64,000 nucleotides of DNA from Ruminococcus sp. (lineage in GTDB: Bacteria > Bacillota > Clostridia > Oscillospirales > Ruminococcaceae): contig JAFXSC010000011.1 in the NCBI GenBank assembly GCA_017525915.1, positions 1-64,000 on the forward strand, read 5' to 3'. Below are positions 42,326 through 51,537 of this stretch, in pieces. Numbering within the stretch: the first letter of the stretch is position 1; each line of letters begins with the position of its first letter. The position numbers and the translations under genes were made by a program. The notes beneath the pieces are model-generated. The model did no database searches. It was not told the origin of the DNA and saw only the letters and a program-made list of their open reading frames with translations.

Positions 42326-42909
42326 TCTGCATCTCTCCTCAGATACTTTATCAGATATTTCAAGTTGTTACAATGATACAATTCTCCAATTTGATATATA
42401 TCTTCGTAATTAAGCCTTTCGAATTCGATTTTGTCAATTCTCAGGTCATCAAACAGCATTTTCTCGATGTCTCTTTGACTCGTCACTGGTGGCATAGTGT
42501 AAAGCTTATCACACAGAGCTTTTTCCGGAGAAGCAATCTTATATACATATCCATTCTCTTCCTTCATAACAACGCCATAAGGATACACTTCCGAAGGTAC
42601 ATCTCGATAGGTGAAATGACCGAAATGGTTTTCGTATTCCTTTGCCTTTTTCTTACTGAATGTAGCTGATGTAAAAGTATAAACTGCTTCTGGTATTAAT
42701 CCGTAAACGGACAATGCGTAATCAAATGACAGATATGATGGTCCGTATATTACACTCGCAAGACAATAGCCAGGTGTGTTTTTGTCGGTTTCATATATTC
42801 CCTTAGTTAGTTGAATCAATTCTCCGTTTTTCTTCATACGCATTATCTTACCAGCTGGATCACTATACTTATTAAGCTGATCCGTTAACATTAAAGATGT
42901 TAAAATCAT
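42322..42909 (-). CDS. AbiEi-type antitoxin/repressor
   Basis: 195 aa. The N-terminal winged helix (KIMRMKKNGELIQLTKGIYETDK) and the following GPSYLSFDYALSVYGLIPE match AbiEi-family antitoxins, which repress their own operon. ATG 42909 follows AGAGGTG; GTG 42918 is inside that site. Overlaps the toxin gene by 4 nt. Confidence 0.88.
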   Translation of the reverse strand: MILTSLMLTDQLNKYSDPAGKIMRMKKNGELIQLTKGIYETDKNTPGYCLASVIYGPSYLSFDYALSVYGLIPEAVYTFTSATFSKKKAKEYENHFGHFTYRDVPSEVYPYGVVMKEENGYVYKIASPEKALCDKLYTMPPVTSQRDIEKMLFDDLRIDKIEFERLNYEDIYQIGELYHCNNLKYLIKYLRRDAE

Positions 42910-43119
42910 TATTTTCACCTCTAAATTGTATTGTACACAATTTTGCGGAGAAAATCAAGAGTTTTGCTTGATTTTTTTTATTTCAGTCCAGATACTATAA
43001 CTTGATTCCTTTCATAGTACCAAAGAATACTATCAATTAGCTTTAATTCTTTTGAATGAGACTTCTTAAACTCTTTATCAAGAGTGTTCTCATATAAGAA
43101 GGTAGAACAATCAGAAGCG

Positions 43120-43284
43120 TAAGGAGCCTTCGGCTCATCGGGCTCTGCCCGAACCCGAGGTTTATCGCTTTCGTTTCCAAGTAATGAAAAGGCGAGCCGC
43201 ATATCGCTGACATCGCCCATTACTTGTAAACCTCACAGGACGCTCAGGTCGCTCCTCAGCGTTGCCCTATCCTCCCTGTGAGTA
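43120..43284 (-). ncRNA. Structured RNA resembling an orphan HEARO/omega RNA
   Basis: On the minus strand, nested pairings are: CTCACAGG with CCTGTGAG enclosing ACGCT/AGCGT; then GAGGTTTA with TAAACCTC enclosing AAGTAATG/CATTACTT and, inside that, GGCGA/TCGCC; then CGGGC AGA GCCCG. The segment GGAGGATAGGGCAACGC and this layout recall the HEARO RNAs of IscB-type elements. No iscB gene follows, only an 80-codon open frame (42978-43220) that overlaps the RNA and is probably not coding. The family name is from memory; the pairings are visible. Confidence 0.5.
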
Positions 43285-43308
43285 AAGTATATTTATTGTA
43301 TCATACAA

Positions 43309-43405
43309 GTTTGGCGACGTCAATGTACAACTGCTGCGACGACACTGTTCATTTTCGGCGACGCAAGTGTTCAACTTCGCCGGCCGCAGGTGTTCAACTG
43401 GAGCG
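43309..43405. repeat. IS21-like terminal repeat array (solo end)
   Basis: Four imperfect direct repeats: TGTACAACT (43324), TGTTCATTT (43346), TGTTCAACT (43368) and TGTTCAACT (43391), spaced 22, 22 and 23 bp, with GGCGACG/GGCCGCA between them. Such multiple repeats occur at the ends of IS21-family elements. No istA or istB gene is present, so this is an element relic. Confidence 0.5.
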
Positions 43406-43453
43406 CTATATTCAAAAATCAAGGCAAGCGGTCTGCTGACAACAAGGAAGACC

Positions 43454-43484
43454 GCTCCCATTATATTGAATGGAGCTTTTTTTG
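43454..43484 (+). terminator. Terminator-like hairpin
   Basis: GCTCC(C)ATT with AATGGAGC, then seven or more T. It lies just upstream of the partner-switching operon promoter. Confidence 0.6.
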
Positions 43485-43494
43485 AGTATAACTC

Positions 43495-43770
43495 TTGAAA
43501 ATATGACGATATTGTGCTATAATTAAATTGTGTATAAATGGTTGCTTAGAAATATGCAGATGCCTAAATTAACGTCATATCAAACAGCTCCTGTCAGATA
43601 GGATATCTGCCTCCGGAGCGAGATCCTCCGTTTGGAAACCGGAGGAATGCTGTAAATTGACGGTAATGACGATCTGGCAATGAAGTATTACTTGGGCTAC
43701 GGTAGTGTTGAAAAGCCCAAGCTCTGAAAATAGCGGCTTCGAGGTATATGATAAAAGCGAGGGAATACGA
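43495..43770 (+). promoter_or_regulatory. Promoter and long structured leader of the partner-switching operon
   Basis: TTGAAA (43495-43500), 17 nt, TATAAT (43518-43523). The 240-nt leader then contains a hairpin CCTCCG/CGGAGG and another, CTTGGGCT with AGCCCAAG (8 bp). It resembles no riboswitch I can name. Confidence 0.55.
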
Positions 43771-44373
43771 ATGAAAACAGATGTAATTAAAATCAACAGT
43801 GCCATTGAAGGACACGATGCTGCAATGCAGACAGCTGAAAAGTTTTCTGTGTACAATAATATTACCGGAAAGGCTGCAATGCACATCAGATTGCTAACTG
43901 AGGAAATGATAAGTATGGTCCACGGTATTCTGGACGGTTTCAGCGGTGACTTCTGGCTGGAAAGCATTCAGACAAAGAAAGGATTACTGTGCCGTATCTG
44001 CCTATCCGCAGATAAGTTCCTGAATAAAGAACAGGAATCAAAGATCCTTTCTGTTTCAACGAGCGGAAAGAATCAGAATGTAAAAGGTATCATGGGTAAG
44101 ATACGGGAGCTTTTCAGGCAGAGCCTTCAGGCGGAATCATCTGAAGATGAGAGATTCCTGACCAATATGGCTGATGCTATGGGACAACCGGGAATGGCAG
44201 GTTCATCATATTGGTCATTGCAGGCATACCGTCAGAGCATTTCGCCTAAGTCCAAACCGGAGGAGTGGGATGAACTGGAAAAATCCATCATAGCCAAAAT
44301 CGCCGATGAAGTCAAGGTATGGCTTAGATCCGATGCGACAGAGATCGTTATAGAAAAGCTGATAACACAATGA
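43771..44373 (+). CDS. Possible GHKL-ATPase-like protein of a partner-switching operon
   Basis: 200 aa. MHIRLLTEEMISMVHGILDGFSGDFWLE recalls the N-box helix of RsbW/HATPase_c_2 proteins, but the G-boxes are not clear. The C-terminal helix is rich in Glu/Lys. ATG 43771 follows GAGGG. The stop overlaps the next start (ATGA). Position at the head of an Rsb-like operon supports a regulatory role. The family call is uncertain. Confidence 0.65.
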   Translation: MKTDVIKINSAIEGHDAAMQTAEKFSVYNNITGKAAMHIRLLTEEMISMVHGILDGFSGDFWLESIQTKKGLLCRICLSADKFLNKEQESKILSVSTSGKNQNVKGIMGKIRELFRQSLQAESSEDERFLTNMADAMGQPGMAGSSYWSLQAYRQSISPKSKPEEWDELEKSIIAKIADEVKVWLRSDATEIVIEKLITQ

Positions 44374-45671
44374 AAAATGAAGGGACCATTTTCGGCAGCA
44401 TTCTGAACGATATGTCGGACGGCTTGCTTGTGATCGGCTTTGACGGCAGCATCCGACTGCATAACCCCGCTGCCGCTGCGATCCTCGGACTGCCCGAAAA
44501 CGCGCTGGATATGAGCATTGCCGATCTGGTGCAGCAGGCAGGTGAAAACGATGCACTCTTTGCAGATCTGCAGAAAGCTGTCGAACAGAAGAAAAAGACC
44601 GTCAAAACAGTGCCGTATTTCCGTGACGATGATATGTATTATCTGCGGATCACTGCGGATATCCTGTGCAGTGAAGGCGAGCAGATCGGCATCGTCGCAC
44701 AGATCACAGACATCACCGAAGCTACCATGCTGTTTATTGCCAACAAGCGGCTTGCGAATCAGGTGACAAACCTCATGAACTCGTTTGTCGAGGTCATGGT
44801 AACTGCTATCGAGGAAAAATCTTCCTACAACGCCAACCATACCAAGAGCATGGTGCGGTATGCAAAGCGCTATCTGGCATGGCTGGAGCAGAAGGGGACG
44901 CTTTCACAGTTCACTTCCGAAAATACTGCACCGCTGCTCATGAGCATCTGGCTACATGATATAGGCAAACTGCTTGTGCCGCCGGAGGTCATGGATAAGC
45001 CGACACGCCTTGGCAGTGCGGAAAAGGATATCCGCCACCGTATAGAAACGGCAAGGCTCATGCTGCAGATCAAAGCGCTGAAATATCCGGAAAGTTCCGC
45101 AGAATTTCAGCTGCAGAGCGAACGTCTTGAAAAAGCCGAGGCACTGATCTTCACGGCGAATACTGCCGGCTTTCTGGAGGATGATGTGCGTGAACAGCTC
45201 CGGGAAGCCGCAAAAATCCAGTGCTTTGCAGCAGACGGCAGCACCGTTTCGCTGCTTGATGAAAACGAGCTGGAAGCGATCACCGTACAGCGCGGCACAC
45301 TGACCGCTGACGAGCGGAAGATAATTGAGGCTCATGTGAGCTGGACAGGCACTCTGCTCTCAAAAGTGGAATTCCGCGGCGATTACAAGCCTGTGCCAAA
45401 ATGGGCAGTAGGACATCACGAACTGCTGGACGGCTCCGGTTATCCCGATCATCTCACGGAAGGCTCTATTCCGTGGGAAACACGGCTGCTCACCATTATT
45501 GATGTATACGATGCGCTGACCGCCGAGGACAGACCATATAAACCGCCGCTGCCGCCTGAGAAAGCATTTGCGATACTCACCGATATGGCAGAGCACGGTA
45601 AAATTGACAAACAGATCTTAGAAAGCTTCCTAGTAAGTGAAGCGTGGAAGCGTGAAACAACCAATAACTGA
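44370..45671 (+). CDS. PAS domain/HD-GYP protein
   Basis: 433 aa. A PAS domain spans about 10-125 (MSDGLLVIGFDGSIRLHNPAAAAILG). The HD-GYP domain follows, with SIWLHDIGKLLVPP near 192 and VGHHELLDGSGYPDHL near 347. HD-GYP proteins usually hydrolyse cyclic di-GMP. Between the two motifs is an insertion of roughly 90 residues (about 230-320). The gene overlaps its neighbour by 4 nt. The PAS domain suggests a sensed signal or redox input feeding the downstream STAS/RsbW/SpoIIE proteins. Confidence 0.88.
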   Translation: MKNEGTIFGSILNDMSDGLLVIGFDGSIRLHNPAAAAILGLPENALDMSIADLVQQAGENDALFADLQKAVEQKKKTVKTVPYFRDDDMYYLRITADILCSEGEQIGIVAQITDITEATMLFIANKRLANQVTNLMNSFVEVMVTAIEEKSSYNANHTKSMVRYAKRYLAWLEQKGTLSQFTSENTAPLLMSIWLHDIGKLLVPPEVMDKPTRLGSAEKDIRHRIETARLMLQIKALKYPESSAEFQLQSERLEKAEALIFTANTAGFLEDDVREQLREAAKIQCFAADGSTVSLLDENELEAITVQRGTLTADERKIIEAHVSWTGTLLSKVEFRGDYKPVPKWAVGHHELLDGSGYPDHLTEGSIPWETRLLTIIDVYDALTAEDRPYKPPLPPEKAFAILTDMAEHGKIDKQILESFLVSEAWKRETTNN

Positions 45672-45685
45672 AAGGATGGATCATC

Positions 45686-45982
45686 ATGACAATCAATCAG
45701 AACAAAGCAGGAAATATGCTGACCTTAGCAATCGAGGGAAGGATCGACACCCAAACCGCACCGGAGCTTGAAAAGGTTCTTGACGGCACACTGGACGGCA
45801 TTACCGAACTGGTGTTTGACTTTACTGGGGTCTCGTATATTTCCTCTGCCGGACTGCGTGTGCTGCTGAAAACTCAGAAGCAGATGAACAAGCAGGGCAG
45901 TATGACAGTCATTCATGCGAATGAAGACATTATGGAAATCTTTGAGGTAACAGGATTTACAGATATACTGAATATCAAGTAA
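45686..45982 (+). CDS. STAS-domain anti-sigma factor antagonist
   Basis: 98 aa, the size of SpoIIAA/RsbV. The phosphorylatable serine lies in VSYISSAGLRVLLK (about residues 53-66), and the N-terminus GRIDTQTAPELEKVL is typical. In partner switching it binds the RsbW-like kinase when unphosphorylated. Both partner genes follow. Confidence 0.93.
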   Translation: MTINQNKAGNMLTLAIEGRIDTQTAPELEKVLDGTLDGITELVFDFTGVSYISSAGLRVLLKTQKQMNKQGSMTVIHANEDIMEIFEVTGFTDILNIK

Positions 45983-45993
45983 GAGGAAACTGC

Positions 45994-46422
45994 ATGAAAG
46001 AGCTTGTTATTGAAGCTGTAAGCAATAACCTCGATACTGTACTGGCTTTTGTCGATGAACAGCTCGAAGAAATGGAGTGCCCACCGAAAAATCAGATGCA
46101 GATCGAACTTGCCGTAGAGGAGATCTTTGTCAATATCGCCAATTATGCCTATCTGTCTGAGACTGGCGATGTAACTGTGCGTATGGAGACCGATACGGAG
46201 CGGCAGACTGTGACGATTACATTTATCGACCGAGGTGTACCGTATGATCCCCTTTCAAAGGAAGACCCCGATGTGACACTGCTGTCTGAGCAGCGCGAAA
46301 TTGGCGGACTTGGCATCTTCCTCGTAAAAAAGACGATGGACGATGTACGGTATTCTCATCAGGATGGAATGAACATTCTTACAATTTGCACGACGTTTGC
46401 TTTACAGGAAGGACAGAATTGA
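45994..46422 (+). CDS. RsbW-like anti-sigma factor serine kinase
   Basis: 142 aa, GHKL fold. The N-box is QIELAVEEIFVNIANYAY (Glu and Asn present), the G1 box FIDRGVPYDP, and the G2 region EIGGLGIFLVKKTMDDVRY. It should phosphorylate the STAS protein encoded 11 bp upstream. No sigma factor gene lies nearby, so its target is unknown. Confidence 0.92.
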   Translation: MKELVIEAVSNNLDTVLAFVDEQLEEMECPPKNQMQIELAVEEIFVNIANYAYLSETGDVTVRMETDTERQTVTITFIDRGVPYDPLSKEDPDVTLLSEQREIGGLGIFLVKKTMDDVRYSHQDGMNILTICTTFALQEGQN

Positions 46423-46426
46423 TACC

Positions 46427-48112
46427 ATGAAAAAAGTGACAAGTATCAAGACAAAAGTTGCCCTGGCGGCAGTTGTTTTTATGTGTATCCTGACGGCTAC
46501 GATCGCCGGAATCGGATATAAGCTCTACCGCGACAGCGTTACTGAAAGCTATGAAACATATACGGATACGGTTCTGGAATATGCGTATCAGGCAAGTGTA
46601 AAGTACAGCTTCGGTGATATGATCGCAGCCCGTGAGATGCCGGAGCAGTATGAAAAGTTCCGGTCAGAGCTTAATACCGTAAAGGACAGCTCGAAAATCG
46701 AATATCTCTATGCGGTGTATTTTGATGATATTGAGGATATGCACAGTCTGCATTATGCGATCAATGCCAAAACGAAGGCAGAATTATCCTCTGGAAAGCC
46801 GCTGTCAGAGATATACACCTATATGGGAAAGCCCTGCGAAGAAGGCGCATTTCACGATGATACACTGAAGATACTCTGGGGTGCTGTAAAAAACGGCAGC
46901 CGGGAAAACGGAACACTGGACGGCTATTCAGACGGATACGGTCATATGCTGAACGGATACCGTGTGATCTTCGACAGTAATGACAAGCCTGTTGGTCTTA
47001 TCTGCGTTGAAATTGATGTCAGCAGGATAAACGTTGAACTCAACCGCTACCTTCGGACTGTGATACTGATAGCATCTTCATTTGTGGCCGTTGTCATTCT
47101 GGCTTATCTGTTCAATACACAGCGTTTTCTGACCGGTCCGATAGAAAGAATTGCTGAGAGCAGCGATTCCTTCGTAAGAAAAATGCAGGCGAATACGGAA
47201 CCGGAAGAGCTTGTATTTGATGAGGTCCGCATCCGCTCGAACGGTGAGCTTCGTGTGCTGGCAGATAATGTCAAAAGTCTCGCTGACAGTGTGGCGTCCT
47301 ACATGACAAATCTGAAAGCTGCAACAGCTGAAAAAGAACGTATCAGCACAGAGCTGGAGCTTGCCACAAGGATACAGGAGTCCATGCTCCCGCATATTTT
47401 CCCTCCTTATCCCGACCGACATGAATTTGATATTTATGCGATGATGGAGCCTGCACGAGAGGTGGGTGGCGATTTCTACGACTTCTTCCTGATAGACAAC
47501 GACCATCTGTGTCTTGTCATGGCTGACGTATCCGGTAAGGGCATTCCGGCAGCACTGTTCATGATGATCTCCAAGATCATTTTACAAAGCTGTGCAATGC
47601 TCGGACAATCTGTGTCGGATATCCTGACGAAAACGAACGAAGCCCTCTGCTCAAATAATCAGGTGGAAATGTTTGTGACCGTCTGGCTCGGTATTCTTGA
47701 GATTTCGACCGGTAGGCTGACCTGTGCCAATGCAGGACACGAATATCCGGTGCTGAAACAAAAAGGAGGAGAATTTGCCCTCTATAAGGATAAGCACAGC
47801 TTTGCGGTCGGCGGCATGGAGGGAATCCGCTATAAGGAATATACGCTCCAGCTCGAACCAGGCGATAAGCTGTTCCTTTATACGGACGGTGTACCCGAAG
47901 CCACAGATGATAAGCAGCAGATGTTCACAACTGAGAGAATGATAGCTGCACTGAATAAAGAGCCTGATGCAAAGCCGGAAGTGCTCCTTGAAAATGTCAG
48001 GAAAGCAGTGAGTGGTTTTGTGAAAGACGCGGAGCAGTTTGACGATCTGACGATGCTGTGTATTGAGTATACCAATCATTATACTATCAAGGGAGACGTG
48101 TCAGATGAATGA
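46427..48112 (+). CDS. Membrane SpoIIE/PP2C-type phosphatase
   Basis: 561 aa. Membrane segments lie at about residues 10-30 and 212-235, enclosing an extracytoplasmic sensor of 180 residues. A HAMP-like region follows (about 238-300), then a short coiled coil and the SpoIIE phosphatase domain (330-555), with EVGGDFYDFF, MADVSGKGIPAALFM, ANAGHEYP and DDLTML as metal-binding motifs. It should dephosphorylate the STAS antagonist. ATG 46427 follows GGAAGGA. Confidence 0.92.
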   Translation: MKKVTSIKTKVALAAVVFMCILTATIAGIGYKLYRDSVTESYETYTDTVLEYAYQASVKYSFGDMIAAREMPEQYEKFRSELNTVKDSSKIEYLYAVYFDDIEDMHSLHYAINAKTKAELSSGKPLSEIYTYMGKPCEEGAFHDDTLKILWGAVKNGSRENGTLDGYSDGYGHMLNGYRVIFDSNDKPVGLICVEIDVSRINVELNRYLRTVILIASSFVAVVILAYLFNTQRFLTGPIERIAESSDSFVRKMQANTEPEELVFDEVRIRSNGELRVLADNVKSLADSVASYMTNLKAATAEKERISTELELATRIQESMLPHIFPPYPDRHEFDIYAMMEPAREVGGDFYDFFLIDNDHLCLVMADVSGKGIPAALFMMISKIILQSCAMLGQSVSDILTKTNEALCSNNQVEMFVTVWLGILEISTGRLTCANAGHEYPVLKQKGGEFALYKDKHSFAVGGMEGIRYKEYTLQLEPGDKLFLYTDGVPEATDDKQQMFTTERMIAALNKEPDAKPEVLLENVRKAVSGFVKDAEQFDDLTMLCIEYTNHYTIKGDVSDE

Positions 48113-49514
48113 GATAATCTGTCCGCATTGCAAAAAAGCATTTACGATAGACGAAAACGACTATGCCAAACTCATCGCACAAGTAAGGACTGCCGAGTTT
48201 GATAAAGAGATACATGATAAACTCCAGGCGGAAACTGACAAACAAAAGGCAACTTATGATCTGGATAAAAAAGAAACTGAAATACAGCATAGAGCAGAAA
48301 TTTCAGAAAAAGAAAAGCAGATCGAAAAACTGAAAGCTGAAATCGACAAGTTTGAAAACGAGAAAAAACTTGCGGTAAACCAGGCGCTTGCTGAAAAAGA
48401 GAGCGAAATATCTTCGCTTAAAGCACAGCTTACAACCGCTGAGTCCGAAAAGGAAATTGCGGTCAGTCAGGCGGTCAAGGTCAAGGACGATGAACTCACC
48501 AGAAAGGATCGTGAGATCATCGAATTAAAGTCGAGCCTTAGCAATAAGGAGACTGAAAAAAAGCTTGCCGTCACACAGATCGAACAGAAGAAAGACAGTG
48601 AGATTGCAAGCAAAAATGCTGAGATACAGACTCTTTCGTCTACAATAGAACTGAAAGAAAGCGAGCATAGGTCAAAGGAACAAACTCTGAAAGCCAATTA
48701 TGAAGAACAGCTCAAAATGAAAGATGAGCAAATTGAGAAATACAAGGATTTCAAACAGCGCCTTTCGACAAAAATGGTCGGAGAAACACTTGAGCAGCAT
48801 TGCAGCATTCAGTTCAATCAGTACAGGATGACTGCATTTCCGAACGCTTACTTTGAAAAAGATAATGATTCATCTTCCGGCAGTAAAGGCGATTTTATCT
48901 ATAAAGACTTCTCTGATGACGGAACAGAATTCATATCAATAATGTTTGAAATGAAGAATGAAGCAGACACAACTGCTACCAAGCACAAAAACGAGGACTT
49001 TTTCAAAGAGCTCGATAAGGACAGAAATGAGAAGAAATGCGAATATGCAGTGCTTGTTTCAATGCTTGAAGCCGATAATGAACTGTATAATAACGGAATA
49101 GTTGATGTTTCGTATAGGTATCCGAAGATGTATGTTATCCGTCCACAGTTCTTTATTCCGCTTATAACTCTGCTCAAAAACGCAGCACTGAATTCACTGG
49201 AATACAAGAAACAGCTTTACATCGTCCAGAATCAGCAGGCTGACCTTACAACATTCGAGAGTAATATCGAAACGTTCAAGAATAGTTTCCTGTATACATA
49301 CGAAAATGCGACGAAAAAGCATAAAGAAGCAATTGATGGCATTGATAAGGCGATTGCACAGCTCACAAAGATAAAGGAAGCCCTTCAGACTTCGGACAAG
49401 CACCTTAACGCGGCTAATAACAAGCTGGAGTCAGATCTTACCATAAAGCGCCTTACAAAAAACGCTGATTCCGTATATGATAAATTGATCGAGATCCGTA
49501 ATGATAATAAATAA
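48105..49514 (+). CDS. DUF2130-family coiled-coil protein
   Basis: 469 aa. The N-terminus IICPHCKKAF is a zinc-knuckle-like CxxC. A coiled coil of about 200 residues follows, then the DUF2130 core (KMVGETLEQHCSIQFNQYR, SGSKGDFIYKDF, ISIMFEMKNE, with D and ExK suggesting a nuclease-like fold), and a second helical region. ATG 48105 overlaps the phosphatase gene by 8 bp. Function unknown; the family is common in mobile or defence contexts. Confidence 0.88.
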   Translation: MNEIICPHCKKAFTIDENDYAKLIAQVRTAEFDKEIHDKLQAETDKQKATYDLDKKETEIQHRAEISEKEKQIEKLKAEIDKFENEKKLAVNQALAEKESEISSLKAQLTTAESEKEIAVSQAVKVKDDELTRKDREIIELKSSLSNKETEKKLAVTQIEQKKDSEIASKNAEIQTLSSTIELKESEHRSKEQTLKANYEEQLKMKDEQIEKYKDFKQRLSTKMVGETLEQHCSIQFNQYRMTAFPNAYFEKDNDSSSGSKGDFIYKDFSDDGTEFISIMFEMKNEADTTATKHKNEDFFKELDKDRNEKKCEYAVLVSMLEADNELYNNGIVDVSYRYPKMYVIRPQFFIPLITLLKNAALNSLEYKKQLYIVQNQQADLTTFESNIETFKNSFLYTYENATKKHKEAIDGIDKAIAQLTKIKEALQTSDKHLNAANNKLESDLTIKRLTKNADSVYDKLIEIRNDNK

Positions 49515-49733
49515 CCGGATCGATCATGAACATATGGATCGTGAGCAACTGGTAGATTTTTGGCACCTCAACATTGGAGCGCCATCCTTTTAATTAAACC
49601 TAAGCTGACCTGAACGGCGTTGCTGTTTTCAGACTTGAAGTTGATTATATGACCTGCAAAGCTAAATAATATTTTGGTATCATGTATGTTCGCAGTGAAG
49701 ATCTATAAATTAAAGAAAATGGTATGATCACAT

Positions 49734-50644
49734 ATGGAAAACACTGGAAATAATAAAGCTTATTTTCATCTTCCGGGTCTGTTTGAATTCTATGACCTGT
49801 ACAGTGCGTTTCTGCCGCTGTACCGTGAACACAGGGAATATTTCTACGACTGGTGCGAAATAGCGTCTGTCTATGGCGCTCCTGCCGATTGTATCTGGGG
49901 CGGCGGACGAGTTGGATTCGGCGAATGCGATGCTGATGATGTACTCGCTCTTATGAGTGAATATGGTATTTCTTCAAGGCTCGCTTTCAGCAATTCGCTT
50001 TTAAAACCTGAACATCTCTCCGACAGGAAATGCAATGCTCTGTGCGAGCTTTTCGCCGGAAGCCAAGGCGTACAGAACGGCGTTATAATCCACTCTGATC
50101 TTCTGCTTGAACATATTAAAAAAAAATATCCCGGCCTTTATTTCGTTTCCTCGACAACAAAGGTTCAGACTGATTTTGATCAGTTTTTAAAGGAAACAGA
50201 CCGCAGTGATTTAAAATATGTTATTCCTGATTTCAGGCTGAACAAGCTGTACAAAAAACTTGATATGCTCTCGCGGGTCCAGAAAGATAAAGTCGAATTT
50301 CTGTGCAATGAATGCTGCTCGTTTTACTGTAAAGACAGAAAAGCGTGCTATGAAAATGTTAGCCGGAAAAACCTCGGAGAAGACTGTCCCGACCATGTCT
50401 GTACCGCGCCGGATGCCGGAGACGGATACCGTTTTTCAAAGGCGATGAAAAATCCCGGATTTATCAGTATCAACGACATCACCAGCACCTATCTGCCCTC
50501 GGTTTTTCTAATTTCAAAATAGAAGGCAGAGGACTCGGAAGCGCGGTCAATCTCGAATTTCTGCTTTATTATCTCACAAAGCCGGAGTATCAGCTTACCG
50601 TTCGTGAAGAGATATATCTTGACAGTATGCTGGATCTGTTCTGA
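49734..50644 (+). pseudogene. U32-peptidase-like gene with a one-base frameshift
   Basis: The first frame runs to a stop at 50522. A second frame continues the same protein from about 50505 (LGFSNFKIEGRGLG, then YYLTKPEYQ) to 50644, so one base is missing near 50498-50506. The protein has a cysteine cluster, CNECCSFYCKDRKAC, and resembles gut-Firmicute U32-like TIM-barrel proteins. It could be a true mutation or a sequence error. The ribosome site is weak. The 220 bp before it holds no clear feature beyond a TATGAT-like -10. Confidence 0.65.
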
Positions 50645-50708
50645 ATATAAACAAAAGATGCTGAAAGGCGACGTTGTTTTCAATCGCCGTGGGGAATGGG
50701 TGAAATCT

Positions 50709-51401
50709 ATGAGTGATATTTTTACGATTCAGGAAGAATTTCTGAGACAGCAGAATGAGCTGTGTGACAGGATAGAGACGACTGACAAATTCGATATTGA
50801 CAGCGTGAAGCTGATCGCAGGTGTTGACCTTGCCTATTGGAATAAGGACGACGAAGAGTATGCGGTCTGCTGTATCGTTATTATTGATGCGAATACGCAT
50901 GAAGTCATTGAAAAGCAGCATTACAGCGGAAAGATAGAAGTGCCGTATATGCCGGGATTCCTTGCGTTCAGAGAATTGCCGCTTATACTGAAAACAGTGG
51001 AGCTGCTTGAAAGCAATCCTGATATATTCATTTTTGACGGTAACGGTTATCTGCACCCACGGCACATGGGTATTGCAACTCACGCGAGCTTTTATCTGAA
51101 CAAGCCGACTATCGGTATCGCAAAAACATATTTCCGTGTCGATAAAAAGACCGACTACACAGAACCCGATAACGATGCTGGCAGCTATACTGATATCGTC
51201 ATAGACGGCGAGATCTACGGCAGAGCGCTGAGGACTCAAAAGGATGTCAAGCCGATATTTGTATCTATCGGAAACTACATATCTCTTGATACTGCCTGTG
51301 TTCTTGCGATGAGACTAACTGACAAGGAAAGCCATATACCGATTCCAACACGATTGGCTGATTTGGAGACACATATCGAAAGAGAAGCAGAGAGAAGTTA
51401 A
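50709..51401 (+). CDS. nfi: Endonuclease V
   Basis: 230 aa. It nicks DNA (or RNA) next to deoxyinosine or inosine. Family motifs are LIAGVDLAYW (catalytic Asp), YMPGFLAFRELP (Glu and the strand-separating PYxP-like wedge, here VPYMPG), and FDGNGYLHPRHMGIATH (second Asp). ATG 50709 follows GGGTGAAATCT; an earlier in-frame ATG at 50658 lacks a ribosome site. Confidence 0.92.
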   Translation: MSDIFTIQEEFLRQQNELCDRIETTDKFDIDSVKLIAGVDLAYWNKDDEEYAVCCIVIIDANTHEVIEKQHYSGKIEVPYMPGFLAFRELPLILKTVELLESNPDIFIFDGNGYLHPRHMGIATHASFYLNKPTIGIAKTYFRVDKKTDYTEPDNDAGSYTDIVIDGEIYGRALRTQKDVKPIFVSIGNYISLDTACVLAMRLTDKESHIPIPTRLADLETHIEREAERS

Positions 51402-51412
51402 CAAGGGAACTG

Positions 51413-51443
51413 AGCACTTGTCCAAATAGGCAAGTGCTTTTTC
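51413..51443 (+). terminator. Terminator of the endonuclease V gene
   Basis: AGCACTTG with CAAGTGCT, 10-nt loop, then TTTTT. Confidence 0.8.
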
Positions 51444-51487
51444 TCGTCTTAGATGTATTCAGCGAAGTGTTCATAATAAACGCATAT

Positions 51488-51512
51488 AAAAAACTCGCCC
51501 TTCATGGGCGAG
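51488..51512 (-). terminator. Terminator of the minus-strand gene cluster
   Basis: Minus strand: CTCGCCC, loop ATGAA, GGGCGAG, then TTTTTTATATG. Confidence 0.8.
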
Positions 51513-51537
51513 AATAAATTTCAAATACAAGGATATA

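Noticed and set aside
42978-43220. 80-codon minus-strand open frame
   Set aside because: Its first half coincides with the nested stems of the structured RNA, and it has no good ribosome site, so it is probably not coding.
43540-43770. Cyclic di-GMP (GEMM) riboswitch before the HD-GYP operon
   Set aside because: The context is suggestive, but the conserved GEMM core is not present; only generic hairpins are seen.
43594-43967. Minus-strand frames opposite the partner-switching leader
   Set aside because: They overlap the start of the plus-strand gene at 43771, lack ribosome sites and resemble no protein family.
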